64,000 nt of DNA from positions 62,001 through 126,000 of the forward strand of contig NZ_VFMX01000001.1 of NCBI RefSeq assembly GCF_006715285.1. Reading direction: 5' to 3'. The translations under genes were made by a program, and so were the position numbers. Below the pieces are notes generated by a model that was not told where the DNA came from, searched no databases, and was given only the letters and a program-made list of their open reading frames with translations. The stretch comes from Arthrobacter sp. SLBN-83. Lineage in GTDB: Bacteria > Actinomycetota > Actinomycetes > Actinomycetales > Micrococcaceae. Below, piece by piece: positions 8,615 through 18,328 of the stretch. Position 1 is the stretch's first letter. Every line of letters starts with the position of its first letter.

Positions 8615-9241
8615 GTGAGCAACAACCTTCCGCGCATGCGGATGACGGGCCGGCAGCGCCGAAGCCAGCTGATCGACGTCGGCCGCGGCCTTTTCGCCGT
8701 CCGCGGCCTGGACGGGACCACCATCGAAGAGATCGCCGCCTGTGCAGGCGTGTCCAAACCGGTCATCTACGAGCACTTCGGTTCCAAGGAAGGGCTGTAC
8801 ACAGAGGTGGTGGACCGCGAGTTCCACCTCCTCCTGGACTCGATCAACGCGGCGCTCACCGAGGAAGCCAAGCCCCGCGTCCTCGTCGAACGCGCGGCAC
8901 TCGCCCTGCTCACCTATATCGAGGAACGCACCGAAGGGTTCCGCATCCTCATGCGCGATGCTCCCCCGTCCCAGCCCGAAGGCGCCTTCTCCACCCTGCT
9001 CTCCCACGTCACCGCCCGCGTGGAACACATCCTTTCCGATGAGTTCTCGCGCCGCGGCTTAAGCGGCGACGACGGCGCCATGTACGCGCAGATGCTCGTC
9101 GGCATGGTAGCCATGACCGGCCAGTGGTGGCAGGACAGCCGCCAGCCCGACAAGAACACCGTCGCCGCGCACCTGGTCAACCTCGCCTGGAACGGCCTGA
9201 CCGGGCTGAAGAAGGACCCTGAGCTGCACGTCGAGGGGTAG
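8615..9241 (+). CDS. TetR/AcrR family transcriptional regulator
   Basis: A 208-residue regulator from GTG at 8615. The HTH spans about residues 12-55: RSQLIDVGRGLFAVRGLDGT, then TIEEIAACAGVSKPVIYEHF and GSKEGLYTEVVDREF, a textbook TetR N-terminus. The helical C-terminal ligand domain is not specific enough to name a ligand. No transporter or enzyme gene is adjacent in the same direction, so its target is unknown. The ribosome-binding site (GATGGGAAG) is weak and very close to the GTG; an ATG further in (MRMTG) is an alternative start. The intergenic repeat follows directly. Confidence 0.92.
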   Translation: MSNNLPRMRMTGRQRRSQLIDVGRGLFAVRGLDGTTIEEIAACAGVSKPVIYEHFGSKEGLYTEVVDREFHLLLDSINAALTEEAKPRVLVERAALALLTYIEERTEGFRILMRDAPPSQPEGAFSTLLSHVTARVEHILSDEFSRRGLSGDDGAMYAQMLVGMVAMTGQWWQDSRQPDKNTVAAHLVNLAWNGLTGLKKDPELHVEG

Positions 9242-9282
9242 ACGCTGGTCACCTTCGTCCGGCGCGCCTCCGCGGCGCACTA

Positions 9283-9376
9283 GCCCTTCGCCGTCGCTTA
9301 GACACAACGCATAGGTGACGTTGCGGTCGCTGGGCGACCTCCACGTCACGATGCGCCGCGATGCGCGACTACACGA
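9283..9376. repeat. Interspersed intergenic repeat, single copy (copy A)
   Basis: Between the converging TetR and ABC-F genes. It contains three blocks that recur in the same order at about 57.5-57.7 kb: gcccttcgccgtcgctta at 9283-9300, cggtcgctgggcgacctcc at 9324-9342, and gatgcgccgcgatgcgc followed by gactacacgaaggac at about 9350-9376. No coding frame explains it. It may act as a transcript end or be an actinobacterial REP-like element. Confidence 0.7.
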
Positions 9377-9412
9377 AGGACTCCTGCGCCACTTGTGCCG
9401 GCGTCGCTTTTG

Positions 9413-11242
9413 TCAGTCGCCCAGGAGCTCGGAGGACTCCAGCCACTCCATTTCCAGGGCGTCCTTTTCGTCGGTGAGGTCCTTGAGCTGTTTGTTCTGT
9501 GCGGCGAGGGCGTCGAAGTCGCCGGCCTCGGTGGTCTTCACCATCTGGTCGTGGAGCTTCTTTTCCTCCTGATCCAGCTTTTTGAGCTGCCGCTCGATCC
9601 TGTTGAGGGCCTTGCGGGCTTCGCGCTTCTCGGCCTCGGAGGGACCCGACGGGGCCGCGGCTGTACCTTGCTGGCCTCCGCTGGTGACCGGGTTGCCGCC
9701 GCCGGTGACCGTAGAGCCGGCCAGGGCGGCTTCGCGCAGCTCGAGGTACTGGTCCACGCCGCCGGGCAGGCCGCGGAGCTTGCCGTCGCCCAGCAGTGCC
9801 ATTTGGTGGTCGGTGACGCGTTCCAGCAGGTAGCGGTCGTGGCTGACCACCACCAGGGTCCCGGGCCAGCCGTCCAGGACGTCCTCGACGGCGGCGAGGG
9901 TGTCGGTGTCCAGGTCGTTGGTGGGCTCGTCGAGCATCAACACGTTGGGTTCGCCCACCAGCAGCCGCAGCAGCTGAAGGCGGCGCCGCTCACCGCCGGA
10001 GAGGTCCTTCACAGGGGTCCACTGCTTCTGGTTGGTGAACCCGAGCTGCTCCACCAACTGGCCGGCCGTGAATTCCCTGCCACCGACGTTGAAGGAACGC
10101 TTTTCCCGCTCGATGACCTCGATGACGCGCAGGTCCGCGACGTCGTCGAGCTCCTTGACCTCCTGCGTGAGGACGGCGGTGGCCACCGTCTTTCCCCTCT
10201 TCAGCTTGCCGGCGTCGGGGGCGATCTCGCCGTTGAGCAGCTTCAGGAGGGTGGTCTTTCCGGCGCCGTTGACGCCCACCAGGCCCAGCCGCTCCCCCGG
10301 GGCCAGGCGGAGGGTGATGTTGTCGAAGAGCTTCCGGCCGGCCTCGCCGCCCTGGAAATTCAGGGAGACGTTTTCCAGGTCAAGGACGTCCTTGCCCTGG
10401 CGTGCGGTGGCCATCTTGCTCAGGGCCATGGAGTCGCGTGGCGCGGGGACATCCTCAATGAGGGCGTTGGCCGCCTCGATCCGGAACTTCGGCTTGGACG
10501 TCCGCGCCGGGGCGCCGCGGCGCAGCCAGGCGAGCTCCTTCTTGACCAGCTGTTGGCGCTTGCTTTCCACCACGGAAGCCATCCGGTCCCGCTCTGCCCG
10601 GGCCAGGACATACGCGGCGTAACCGCCCTCGAAGGGATCCACGATCCCGTCATGGACTTCCCACGTTTTGGTGCAGACTTCGTCGAGGAACCAACGGTCG
10701 TGGGTGACCACCAGGAAGGCGCCCTGGTTGGCCCGCCACCGTGTCTTCAGGTGCCGGGCAAGCCAGGCCACGCCCTCGACGTCGAGGTGGTTGGTGGGCT
10801 CGTCCAGCATGATGACGTCGTGGTCCTCAATGAGCAGTTTGGCGAGCGCCACCCGCCGCTTCTGCCCACCGGAGAGGGCGTGGACATTCGCATGCCAGTC
10901 GACGTCGGACACCAGCCCGCCCATGATCTCCCGGATCCGGGGGTTGCGCGCCCATTCGTAGTCCGCCTGGTCCCCCACGATCGCGGCACCCACCGTCAGG
11001 TCGCCGTCGAGCACGTCGCTCTGGTCCAGGTAGCCCACGTTGACGTCGCCGCGCTTGGTGACCCGGCCGGAGTCGGGGGTGGAGCGCAGGGCCAGGAGCC
11101 GCATCAGGGTGGACTTGCCGTCGCCGTTCCGGCCCACCATGCCGATCCGGTCGCCCTCCTCCAGCCCCAGGGTGATGCCGTCCAGGACGGTGCGGGTTGC
11201 GTAGGAAACCGTGAGGTTCTCGCCGCCAAGAAGGTGTGCCAA
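9413..11242 (-). CDS. ABC-F family ATP-binding protein (Uup-like)
   Basis: A 609-residue soluble protein with two ABC ATPase domains and no membrane segment, so it is an ABC-F protein acting on ribosomes or nucleic acid rather than a transporter. Domain 1 has Walker A GRNGDGKST near residue 38, signature LSGGQKRR and Walker B IMLDEPTNHLD. Domain 2 has GVNGAGKTT, LSGGERRRLQLL and LMLDEPTNDLD. A charged coiled coil (about residues 535-605, EKREARKALNRIERQLKKLD) resembles the C-terminal DNA/RNA-binding domain of Uup. The start appears to be TTG at 11242, 33 bases after ispE, with no strong ribosome-binding site. Confidence 0.93.
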   Translation of the reverse strand: MAHLLGGENLTVSYATRTVLDGITLGLEEGDRIGMVGRNGDGKSTLMRLLALRSTPDSGRVTKRGDVNVGYLDQSDVLDGDLTVGAAIVGDQADYEWARNPRIREIMGGLVSDVDWHANVHALSGGQKRRVALAKLLIEDHDVIMLDEPTNHLDVEGVAWLARHLKTRWRANQGAFLVVTHDRWFLDEVCTKTWEVHDGIVDPFEGGYAAYVLARAERDRMASVVESKRQQLVKKELAWLRRGAPARTSKPKFRIEAANALIEDVPAPRDSMALSKMATARQGKDVLDLENVSLNFQGGEAGRKLFDNITLRLAPGERLGLVGVNGAGKTTLLKLLNGEIAPDAGKLKRGKTVATAVLTQEVKELDDVADLRVIEVIEREKRSFNVGGREFTAGQLVEQLGFTNQKQWTPVKDLSGGERRRLQLLRLLVGEPNVLMLDEPTNDLDTDTLAAVEDVLDGWPGTLVVVSHDRYLLERVTDHQMALLGDGKLRGLPGGVDQYLELREAALAGSTVTGGGNPVTSGGQQGTAAAPSGPSEAEKREARKALNRIERQLKKLDQEEKKLHDQMVKTTEAGDFDALAAQNKQLKDLTDEKDALEMEWLESSELLGD

Positions 11243-11275
11243 AGGGAACTGCTTTCTGCTGCCGGACTGGAAGTG

Positions 11276-12253
11276 TTAAAGGAGGGTGTCGGAGATGATG
11301 CGCGCGCCCGGGACCGGACCGTGGACGGGGATCGCTGTGAGGCCTTGGCGCCGCAGGTCCTCCGCCAGTGCCTCGGCGGCCACGGAATCATCTGCCAGGA
11401 GCGCCACGGTGGGGCCGGATCCGGAGACCATGCCGGCGATGGCGCCATGGGACTCACCGATTCCCAGCGTATCGCGCAGCGCGGGCGAGAGTTCAATGGA
11501 CGCCCTTTGCAGGTCGTTGACCAGCACGCGGCTCAGGGATTCGGCGTCGCCGCCCCGCAGGGCCGCCAGGATCTGCGGGTCCACGCCGGTGGGTTCGCCG
11601 GCCTCGATCCCTTCGGCCGCCCGCAGCCGGTCAAGCGTGCGGTACACCTCGGGGGTGGAGAGGCCGTAATTGGCCACCACCAGCACCCAGTGGGTCTGCG
11701 CCTTGGCCAGGGCCGGGGACAGTTCATCGCCCAGCCCAAGGCCGACGGCGGTTCCGCCCAGGAGCGAAAAGGGAACGTCGGCGCCCAGTTCCGCTGCAAG
11801 GTGGGCCAGTTCCTCGCGCGACAGCCCGCTGTTCCAGAGCGCATCGCAGGCAAGGAGCGTGGCGGCGGCATCGGCGGATCCGCCGCCCATACCGCCGGCC
11901 ACCGGAACCCGCTTGGTGATTTCCAGGTGCACGCCGGTGGCGTGTTCGGACACGTCAGCCATGATGGCGGCGGCCTTGTAGGCCAGGTTGCTGCTGTCCA
12001 GGGGGATGTCGACGGCGTCGAGGTCCAGGGTGCTTTCAGGGCTGAGGCTGATGGTGATCCCGGGGGCGGCGGTGCTGGTGGCGGACACTTCCTCATAAAG
12101 GGACACCGCGAGATAGACGCTGGCCACCGAGTGGTATCCGTCCGCCCGGAGCGGCCCCACTGCCAGGGAGACGTTGACCTTGCCCGGCGCCTTGACGCGG
12201 ACAGTCCTGGCGGCGAACCGCCCCCTGCCTGGCCTCTCAAGTCCCGCGCTCAC
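11276..12253 (-). CDS. ispE: 4-diphosphocytidyl-2-C-methyl-D-erythritol kinase
   Basis: A 325-residue GHMP kinase of the MEP isoprenoid pathway that phosphorylates CDP-methylerythritol. It has the N-terminal [24 protein letters not shown] and the ATP loop [18 protein letters not shown] (GHMP motif). The GTG start overlaps the rsmA stop by three bases (GTGA), showing tight coupling. An N-terminal extension of about 18 residues precedes the conserved core. Its product ultimately feeds polyprenyl carriers made by the isoprenyl transferase at 59.5 kb. Confidence 0.97.
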   Translation of the reverse strand: MSAGLERPGRGRFAARTVRVKAPGKVNVSLAVGPLRADGYHSVASVYLAVSLYEEVSATSTAAPGITISLSPESTLDLDAVDIPLDSSNLAYKAAAIMADVSEHATGVHLEITKRVPVAGGMGGGSADAAATLLACDALWNSGLSREELAHLAAELGADVPFSLLGGTAVGLGLGDELSPALAKAQTHWVLVVANYGLSTPEVYRTLDRLRAAEGIEAGEPTGVDPQILAALRGGDAESLSRVLVNDLQRASIELSPALRDTLGIGESHGAIAGMVSGSGPTVALLADDSVAAEALAEDLRRQGLTAIPVHGPVPGARIISDTLL

Positions 12254-13122
12254 GGGCGGTTTTCCCTGGCTTCGGCAATCCGGGCGAACGCGGCTATGTC
12301 AATGACCTCACCGCGGGCCGTGGGATCCACGCCGGCGGCGAGCAGGCAGCGCTCCGCTTCCGGCGCTCCCCCGGCCCAGCCGGCGAGGGCTGCCCGGAGG
12401 GTCTTGCGGCGCTGCGCGAAGGCGGCATCCACCACGGCGAACACCTGTTCCCGGGTGGCGGTGGTGGCCGGTGGTTCCCGGCGCGTGAAGGCCACGAGCC
12501 CGGAATGGATTTTCGGGGCGGGCCAGAAGACGTTCATGCCAATCACGCCGGCTTTGCGCATCTGGCTGTACCAGGCGGCCTTGACGGAGGGAACTCCATA
12601 GGTCTTGGAGCCGGGCCCGGCCGCCAGCCGGTCGGCCACCTCGTCCTGCACCATCACCAGGCCGTGACGCAGGCTGGGGAAATGCTGCAGGAGGTGCAGC
12701 ACCACGGGAACGGCGACGTTGTACGGCAGGTTGGCCACGAGTGCTGTTGGTTCAACCGGCAGCTCGGTGACCTTCATGGCATCGGCGTGCACCAGGTGGA
12801 AGGCGTTGGCGGCTTGGGGCCGCCATTCCTTCACGGTGTCAGGGAGTTTGGCGGCAAGGACAGGATCGATTTCGACGGCGACAACCTCCGCTGCCGCGTC
12901 CAGCAGTCCCAGCGTGAGCGACCCGAGCCCCGGGCCCACCTCGAGGACTGTCTCATCCGGCCCCACGCCTGCTGCGGCAACAATCCGGCGGATGGTGTTG
13001 CCGTCGATCACGAAGTTCTGGCCGAGCGTCTTGGTGGGCCTGACCCCGATTTCCTCTGCCATCCGGCGTATGTCGGAGGCGCCGAACAATGGTGCGGGCA
13101 CGGCGGGAGTCGGTTCAGTCAC
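12250..13122 (-). CDS. rsmA: 16S rRNA (adenine1518/1519-N6)-dimethyltransferase
   Basis: A 290-residue KsgA/RsmA enzyme that dimethylates two adjacent adenines near the 3' end of 16S rRNA. Visible motifs are [15 protein letters not shown], the SAM-binding [22 protein letters not shown] and the catalytic ANLPYNV (N-L-P-Y). The start is GTG at 13122. rsmA-ispE is a conserved actinobacterial pair, here often led by an rpf gene, as seen. Confidence 0.97.
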   Translation of the reverse strand: MTEPTPAVPAPLFGASDIRRMAEEIGVRPTKTLGQNFVIDGNTIRRIVAAAGVGPDETVLEVGPGLGSLTLGLLDAAAEVVAVEIDPVLAAKLPDTVKEWRPQAANAFHLVHADAMKVTELPVEPTALVANLPYNVAVPVVLHLLQHFPSLRHGLVMVQDEVADRLAAGPGSKTYGVPSVKAAWYSQMRKAGVIGMNVFWPAPKIHSGLVAFTRREPPATTATREQVFAVVDAAFAQRRKTLRAALAGWAGGAPEAERCLLAAGVDPTARGEVIDIAAFARIAEARENRP

Positions 13123-13171
13123 CTAGGTATCCTATCCCGCGCGGCCCGCCGGCTTTGCCCGGTTAACGGCA

Positions 13172-13203
13172 GTGGCCGGCCCGGAGTACCCGGGGCCGGC
13201 CAC
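13172..13203. terminator. Strong hairpin between rpf and rsmA
   Basis: Arms GTGGCCGGCCCGG and CCGGGGCCGGCCAC pair with one extra G and a short loop. It lies about 30 bases after the rpf stop. The T-run (ACTTTTTG) is on the plus-strand side, so U-tail termination is better for plus-strand transcripts. On the minus strand it is at most a hairpin terminator without a U-tract. Confidence 0.55.
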
Positions 13204-13231
13204 ACTTTTTGCCTGCCTGATGATCAGTGGA

Positions 13232-14428
13232 TCAGCGGCTGGCCGCCCAGCCGCAACCCCACGGCGACAGGCCGCGCTGCGCGTAGACGCGGTTGGCGAT
13301 GTCGATCTGCTGTGCCTTGGTGGCCAGGCTGGCGTTGGGAGCGTAGGCACCGCCGCCGGCGCCGATCCAGGTCTGGATATCGAACTGCAGGCCACCGTAG
13401 TAACCGTTGCCGCTGTTGATGCTCCAGTTTCCGGTGGACTCACACTGGGCGATCTTGTCCCACATGGCCTCGTTCATCATGGCCGGCGCTGCCGCGCCGG
13501 TGTTGGCGGCTGCAGCGGCGGGGGCCGGTGCTGCCTGGGGTGCAGGCTTGGCCTTGGTGCCGACGGTGACCTTTTCGGTGACCGGCTGGACAGCCACGTT
13601 CTCGGATACCAGCGTGCGGGAAGCTTCCCGCCCGTCCACGAGCACCAGCTTGAAGGTGCGCTCGAGCTTTCCGGCGGAGCCGGCCTGCGTGACTTCCTTC
13701 TCACCCTTGAGCATGTCCGCGTTTTCGGAGGTAACCGTTTCGAAGGGCACGTCTTCACTGGTGACGGCGGTCTGGCTGGTGTCCACGCGGGAGACCTTGA
13801 TGACCATGTTGTTCACCACGTTGGCGTTGGCCGGCTGCGAGGTGCGGTCATTGGCGCCGAGAGTGACCCCGGAATCCTCAAGGACCTTACCCACGGTCGG
13901 CGCGGTGGTGGTAGCAGTGTTCACCTTGCCGTCGGCCACGATGCTGACGGTCTTGGGGGTGGAGATGGAGACGTAGGAGCCGGCCAGCGAGAGGGTGGCA
14001 TCCTTGGGCGCGGAGACGGACGAGGCACTGGCCACGCCGAGCTCGGTCACCAGGTCTTCGACGTCCTGCGCCGTGGTGTTCACGGTCTTCTCGGCCCCGT
14101 CCAGGCTGACCTTGACCTCTTTGGCCTGGTTGATGTTGATGACGGTACCGTTCTGGACGGTCGCGTCGAGGGAAGGCGACACCCGGTCGCCGGGCTTCAG
14201 GTCAAGGTTTGCACTCTTGACCACCTGTGCCACTGTTCCGCCAAAGGACTGCACGGACGATGCTTTGCCGTCCACGTTGAGCGTGACTGTTTTGTTATTG
14301 CCCACGAAGGCTACGAGGCCTGCGACCAGGCCGCAAAGCACCAGCAACTGGGCGCCAACCTTGATAAAGCTGAACTTGCCGTCCGATGTAAAGAACTTGA
14401 TCACGATTGCCCGTAACTCTCGGTCCAT
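13232..14428 (-). CDS. Resuscitation-promoting factor, RpfB-like (DUF348-G5-transglycosylase)
   Basis: About 398 residues from ATG at 14428; GTG at 14491 or 14404 are alternatives. A membrane anchor (QLLVLCGLVAGLVAFV) near the N-terminus is followed by three DUF348 repeats (TLNVDGKASSV; VKVSLDGAEKTV; VSIVADGKVNTA), a G5 domain, an Ala/Pro-rich linker, and a C-terminal Rpf lysozyme-like domain of about 80 residues starting WDKIAQCESTGNWSIN, with the catalytic Glu in CES and the paired Cys in the final GCGW. Such proteins cleave peptidoglycan outside the cell and promote regrowth from dormancy. No c-di-AMP (ydaO) riboswitch pattern was recognised in its leader. Confidence 0.95.
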   Translation of the reverse strand: MDRELRAIVIKFFTSDGKFSFIKVGAQLLVLCGLVAGLVAFVGNNKTVTLNVDGKASSVQSFGGTVAQVVKSANLDLKPGDRVSPSLDATVQNGTVININQAKEVKVSLDGAEKTVNTTAQDVEDLVTELGVASASSVSAPKDATLSLAGSYVSISTPKTVSIVADGKVNTATTTAPTVGKVLEDSGVTLGANDRTSQPANANVVNNMVIKVSRVDTSQTAVTSEDVPFETVTSENADMLKGEKEVTQAGSAGKLERTFKLVLVDGREASRTLVSENVAVQPVTEKVTVGTKAKPAPQAAPAPAAAAANTGAAAPAMMNEAMWDKIAQCESTGNWSINSGNGYYGGLQFDIQTWIGAGGGAYAPNASLATKAQQIDIANRVYAQRGLSPWGCGWAASR

Positions 14429-14685
14429 CCGGGCACGGGGAAACGCGCAGAAAAATGCCCGGAACAAGCCTGTAAAGGACAGTCCGGGCACCGATGCGCC
14501 GCCACACTCCGGGCAGCGGCATGGCTGGCTTTTGGACAGGCCGGTCCGGCTGCGAAAGGAGTGAAATTACCCGTTGGCCTTCCCCGACCCCGGCTAATAG
14601 TTTCCCACTGTAACCGTAGCGTTATAAAGCGACCAACATTTTTACATACCAGGTATGCATCAGGGAGAGGCCGACGGCGCGCCCG

Positions 14686-15591
14686 TCAGGCCCAGGATCC
14701 GTACGCCCGCACGGTATTTTCGCTGATTGCGGTACAGAGGCCGGCCAAATCGGAGCCTGTCAATTCTGCCATGGCACGCACCGTGTACGGGACCATGTAG
14801 CTTGCGTTCGGCCGCCCCCTGTGCGGGTGCGGGGTCAGGAACGGGGCGTCTGTTTCCACCATGATGAGTTGCCGGTCCGCCACCGCGAGCGCGGCACGGA
14901 GGTTGGCTGCGTTCTTGAACGTCAGCGTGCCGGCGAAGGACATCCACCACCCCTGGTTGTTGCATGTCCTGGCCAGTTCCTCATCGCCTGAGAAGCAGTG
15001 GAACACCACCCGTTCCGGCGCTCCCTCTTCCCGCAGCACCCGCACCACGTCGCTGTGCGCATCCCGGTCATGGATCTGGAGGGTGAGGTCCAGCCGCTTG
15101 GCGATGTCGATGTGGCGGCGGAACGAGTATTCCTGGTCCCGAAGCCCCTCCCCTTCCGTGCGGTAGAAGTCCAGTCCCGTTTCGCCAATGGCACGGATCC
15201 GCGGATGCGCGGCCAGGCGTTCAATCTCGGCCAGGGCTTCCTCGAGCTCGCCGTTCGCGGCATATTGCGGAGCGTCGTTGGGATGCAGGGCCACAGCCCC
15301 GAGGAGCCGCGGGTCCTGGTCCACTGCTTCGACGGTGAACCGGGAGGACTCCAGGTCGCAGCCCACCTGCACGGCGCCCTGGACGCCCACGGCCGCTGCC
15401 GCATCGAGCGCAGCCGTGATTCCTACCGGCGTTTTCCCTTCCGGAAAGTCCAGGTGGGTGTGGTTGTCCATCACCGGAACGGGCAGGGGCTCCGGCGCCG
15501 GCGGGAAATCCTTGCGGCTTCCGGCTTCCGGGTCCGTTGTTCCGTCCACGGCAGGCATCCGGTAGGCGGCAGGAATCGACGAATTGCACAT
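14686..15591 (-). CDS. TatD family metal-dependent DNase/hydrolase
   Basis: A 301-residue TIM-barrel metallohydrolase. The metal ligands are visible: DNHTHLDF near residue 42, the Glu in IGETGLDFYR, His in LQIHDRDAH, His in VVFHCFSGD and Asp in IMVETDAPFLTP. This is the TatD/YcfH pattern (3'-5' exonuclease or quality-control deoxyribonuclease). The N-terminal 40 residues (PAPEPLPVP) are an extension before the usual start, so a later start is possible. It lies just upstream of rpf, as in many actinobacteria, divergent from the MoxR operon. Confidence 0.93.
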   Translation of the reverse strand: MCNSSIPAAYRMPAVDGTTDPEAGSRKDFPPAPEPLPVPVMDNHTHLDFPEGKTPVGITAALDAAAAVGVQGAVQVGCDLESSRFTVEAVDQDPRLLGAVALHPNDAPQYAANGELEEALAEIERLAAHPRIRAIGETGLDFYRTEGEGLRDQEYSFRRHIDIAKRLDLTLQIHDRDAHSDVVRVLREEGAPERVVFHCFSGDEELARTCNNQGWWMSFAGTLTFKNAANLRAALAVADRQLIMVETDAPFLTPHPHRGRPNASYMVPYTVRAMAELTGSDLAGLCTAISENTVRAYGSWA

Positions 15592-15754
15592 CCACCCAGC
15601 CTAGCCGCGGCGGGCACCCCCATATTTGCCGGAACTCTCTGTCAGCCGCGGCAGTTGTGTTAGTAGTCTGGAACGAACACACGCGCACGCCCACCGAGGG
15701 GCGAAGGCAGGCTTGCTGTCCCGTCCAGGTGAAACCCGGGCTGAAAGGTTGCCG

Positions 15755-16852
15755 ATGGAACCGCACCGACGCACTGCCGACAATGCAAGCGCATCGAACC
15801 TCGACCTGGCCGACGTGCCTGATGCCGTCAGCCGCCTGAACGGGCACCGGCCGCCGGCCATGGACCCCGCATCCTTCCACGACGCAGCGCAGCGGATCCT
15901 GACCACCGTCAATACTGTCATTGACGGCAAGTCCGAGGCCGCCAAACTGGCGCTCACCGTGCTCCTGGCCCAGGGGCACCTGCTGGTGGAGGACGTGCCC
16001 GGCGTCGGCAAAACGTTGCTCGCAAAGACCCTCGCCCGGACCATCGACTGCACCGTCAGCCGCATCCAGTTCACGCCCGACCTGCTGCCCTCGGACGTCA
16101 CCGGGGTGTCCATCTACAACCAGGCCTCGAGGCTTTTTGAATTCCGGCCAGGCGCGGTGTTCGCAAACATCGTCATCGGCGACGAAATCAACCGTGCCTC
16201 CGCCAAGACACAGTCCGCCCTCCTGGAGTGCATGGAGGAGCACCAGGTCACGGTGGACGGCAACACCTACAAGCTCGATGAGCCGTTCATGGTGGTTGCC
16301 ACCCAGAATCCCATCGAGATGGAGGGGACGTATCCCCTGCCGGAAGCCCAGCGGGACCGGTTCATGGCCCGTATTTCCATGGGGTACCCGGACAAGGACG
16401 CGGAGATCGAGATGCTGGAAACCCATCAGGCGGTCTCGCCGCTGGCCCACGTCTCCCCCGTGGTCACCGCCTCCGATGTTGCGGCCATGACCGCCACCGT
16501 CCAGCAGGTGTACGTCTCCGAACCCGTGAAGGAATACACGGTGTCATTGGGCAGGGCCACCAGGGAAAGCCCGCTGCTGCGGCTGGGCGCCAGTCCCCGG
16601 TCCCTGCTGCAGCTGCTGCGTGCCGCCAAGGCCACGGCCGCGCTGGATGGACGCGACTTCGTTTTGCCGGACGACGTGGGGGACGTGGCCGAGGCCGTCC
16701 TGGCACACCGCATCATCCTGGACCGGAAGGCCGCCGGCGCCGGCGAGACACCGCACAGTGTCCTGCGTGCCATCCTGTCCCGGCTGCCCGTTCCGCAGGC
16801 CCAGCCCGGCCAACCGGGCCGGGCTGCTGCCGCCGGCAGCAGGAACCGCTAG
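15755..16852 (+). CDS. MoxR family AAA+ ATPase
   Basis: A 365-residue AAA+ chaperone-like ATPase. It has Walker A VPGVGKTLLAKTLA, Walker B NIVIGDEINRASAKTQSALLE, and MoxR blocks ATQNPIEMEGTYPLPEAQRDR and SPRSLLQLLRAAK. ATG at 15755 is chosen because a GAAAGG ribosome-binding site precedes it and upstream sequence in the frame is not conserved-looking. MoxR proteins are thought to assemble or activate von Willebrand-type partners. It heads a three-gene operon with a DUF58 protein and a transglutaminase. Confidence 0.95.
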   Translation: MEPHRRTADNASASNLDLADVPDAVSRLNGHRPPAMDPASFHDAAQRILTTVNTVIDGKSEAAKLALTVLLAQGHLLVEDVPGVGKTLLAKTLARTIDCTVSRIQFTPDLLPSDVTGVSIYNQASRLFEFRPGAVFANIVIGDEINRASAKTQSALLECMEEHQVTVDGNTYKLDEPFMVVATQNPIEMEGTYPLPEAQRDRFMARISMGYPDKDAEIEMLETHQAVSPLAHVSPVVTASDVAAMTATVQQVYVSEPVKEYTVSLGRATRESPLLRLGASPRSLLQLLRAAKATAALDGRDFVLPDDVGDVAEAVLAHRIILDRKAAGAGETPHSVLRAILSRLPVPQAQPGQPGRAAAAGSRNR

Positions 16853-16861
16853 GACACCACC

Positions 16862-18328
16862 ATGGCCCTGCTGGACAAGCTTCCGCGGCACCTGTTCACC
16901 AGGCGCGGCTGGGGCATGCTCGCAGCCGGAGCCTTCACACTGGCCGCGGCGCAGGTCATGGGGCGCCGCGACCTTCTGACGCTGGCATTGCTCCTGCTGG
17001 TGCTTCCCCTTGTCTGCCTTGCCGGCGTCCGGCTGGTCAAACCCCGGTTCCGGGTCTACCGCGAGTTCAATCCCTCCCCAGTGGAGACCTCGGCCCCGGC
17101 AATGGTCCACCTTGCCGTCGCCCGGTCGGGCCCCGGGAGCGGCCGGGTGGCCATGGAGGAGCGGCTGCCGGCACAGTTTGGCCACGCACCGGCTTTCCGG
17201 TTCCCGTCCCGTTCCGCCAGCGGCGGCACCAGCCGCTACGAGTACCACCTCACTTCACGGCACCGCGGCCAGTTTCGAATCGGACCGGTCACCGCCGAGT
17301 TCACCGACCCCTTCGGACTCGCGCTGCACCGCCAGGCCATTGACGACGGCGACGTCCTCACCGTGACGCCTGCCGCCGTCGTCCTTCCTGCCACCCTGCT
17401 GGCCGGGGCGCGCGGCAACGATGGCGTCACCGCCACCCGCGTCCGGGCAAACCCCAGCGATGACGATGTCATGACCCGCGAATACCGGCACGGCGACCCG
17501 ATGCGGAGGGTCCACTGGGCCGCTACCGCCAGGCACGGGGCCCTCATGGTCCGGCAGGAGGAATCCGTCACCACCCCGGAGGCCACCATCATCCTTGACC
17601 ACCGTTCCGGCGCGTTCGCCGGCGGCACCGGAACGGCAATGCCCGGACTTCCCGGCCAGGACGGGCATGCACTGGCCACCAGCGGGACCTTCGAGTGGGC
17701 CGTTATTGCCGCCATGTCCATCAGCGCGCACCTTGCAGAGCGGAACTACAGCCTGCGGCTGCTGGACACCGGAGGAAACCCGGCGTTCCTCCACTCGCCG
17801 TCTTCCCCTGAACCGGCGGCGGAAGAATTCAGCGGGACCTCCGGCCTGCAGTCCATTGCCGAAAGCCTGGCCGCAATCCACCTGTCCGGAACAGCCCGCC
17901 TGCGTCGGGACGGCATGCTCCGGGACATTGCCGGCAGGAACCCGGAACCAGGGGTGGCGGCAGGTATCCGGACACCGACGGGCAATGAGCAGGAACCAAC
18001 GGCATTCGATGACCACCTGATGGACAAGCTCTCCGCGCACCGGATGCGGGGCCCCCTGATCGCAGTGCTGGGACGCATCACCGCCCAGGAGGCCGCTGCC
18101 CTGGCCCCTGCTGCCGCGTACGCCACCAATGCGATCGCCTTGGTGGCGGTGGAACGGCCCGCGGAATACCAGGACATCCTTGAGATGCTACGGCAGGGCG
18201 GGTGGCGGGCAATGGCCGTGGCGCCCAAGGCACAGCTTGCCGCTGTGTGGAACCAGTTCGACCAGGACCTCGCCCTGCCGTCGCCTCCGGCACCCGAGGC
18301 AGGGCGCGGAGCGGGGGTGGCCAGATGA
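16862..18328 (+). CDS. DUF58 domain-containing membrane protein
   Basis: A 488-residue protein with two membrane helices in the first 60 residues (LAAGAFTLAAAQVMG, then LTLALLLLVLPLVCLAGV). The DUF58 signature follows: REYRHGDPMRRVHWAATARHG at about residues 204-224, then a VWA-like fold. DUF58 proteins are encoded next to MoxR ATPases and transglutaminases and probably form an envelope-associated complex. It starts nine bases after the MoxR stop codon, and its own stop overlaps the next start (ATGA). The exact function of the family is not known. Confidence 0.93.
   Translation: MALLDKLPRHLFTRRGWGMLAAGAFTLAAAQVMGRRDLLTLALLLLVLPLVCLAGVRLVKPRFRVYREFNPSPVETSAPAMVHLAVARSGPGSGRVAMEERLPAQFGHAPAFRFPSRSASGGTSRYEYHLTSRHRGQFRIGPVTAEFTDPFGLALHRQAIDDGDVLTVTPAAVVLPATLLAGARGNDGVTATRVRANPSDDDVMTREYRHGDPMRRVHWAATARHGALMVRQEESVTTPEATIILDHRSGAFAGGTGTAMPGLPGQDGHALATSGTFEWAVIAAMSISAHLAERNYSLRLLDTGGNPAFLHSPSSPEPAAEEFSGTSGLQSIAESLAAIHLSGTARLRRDGMLRDIAGRNPEPGVAAGIRTPTGNEQEPTAFDDHLMDKLSAHRMRGPLIAVLGRITAQEAAALAPAAAYATNAIALVAVERPAEYQDILEMLRQGGWRAMAVAPKAQLAAVWNQFDQDLALPSPPAPEAGRGAGVAR

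Noticed and set aside
9395..12601. A 1068-codon open frame on the plus strand, opposite ABC-F, ispE and rsmA
   Set aside because: It is the antisense shadow of high-GC genes; the minus-strand proteins have full catalytic motifs and the plus-strand translation is Gly/His/Gln-rich with no domain.
14429..14685. c-di-AMP (ydaO) riboswitch before the rpf gene
   Set aside because: Rpf genes in other actinobacteria can carry it, so I looked, but the expected conserved segments were not recognised here.
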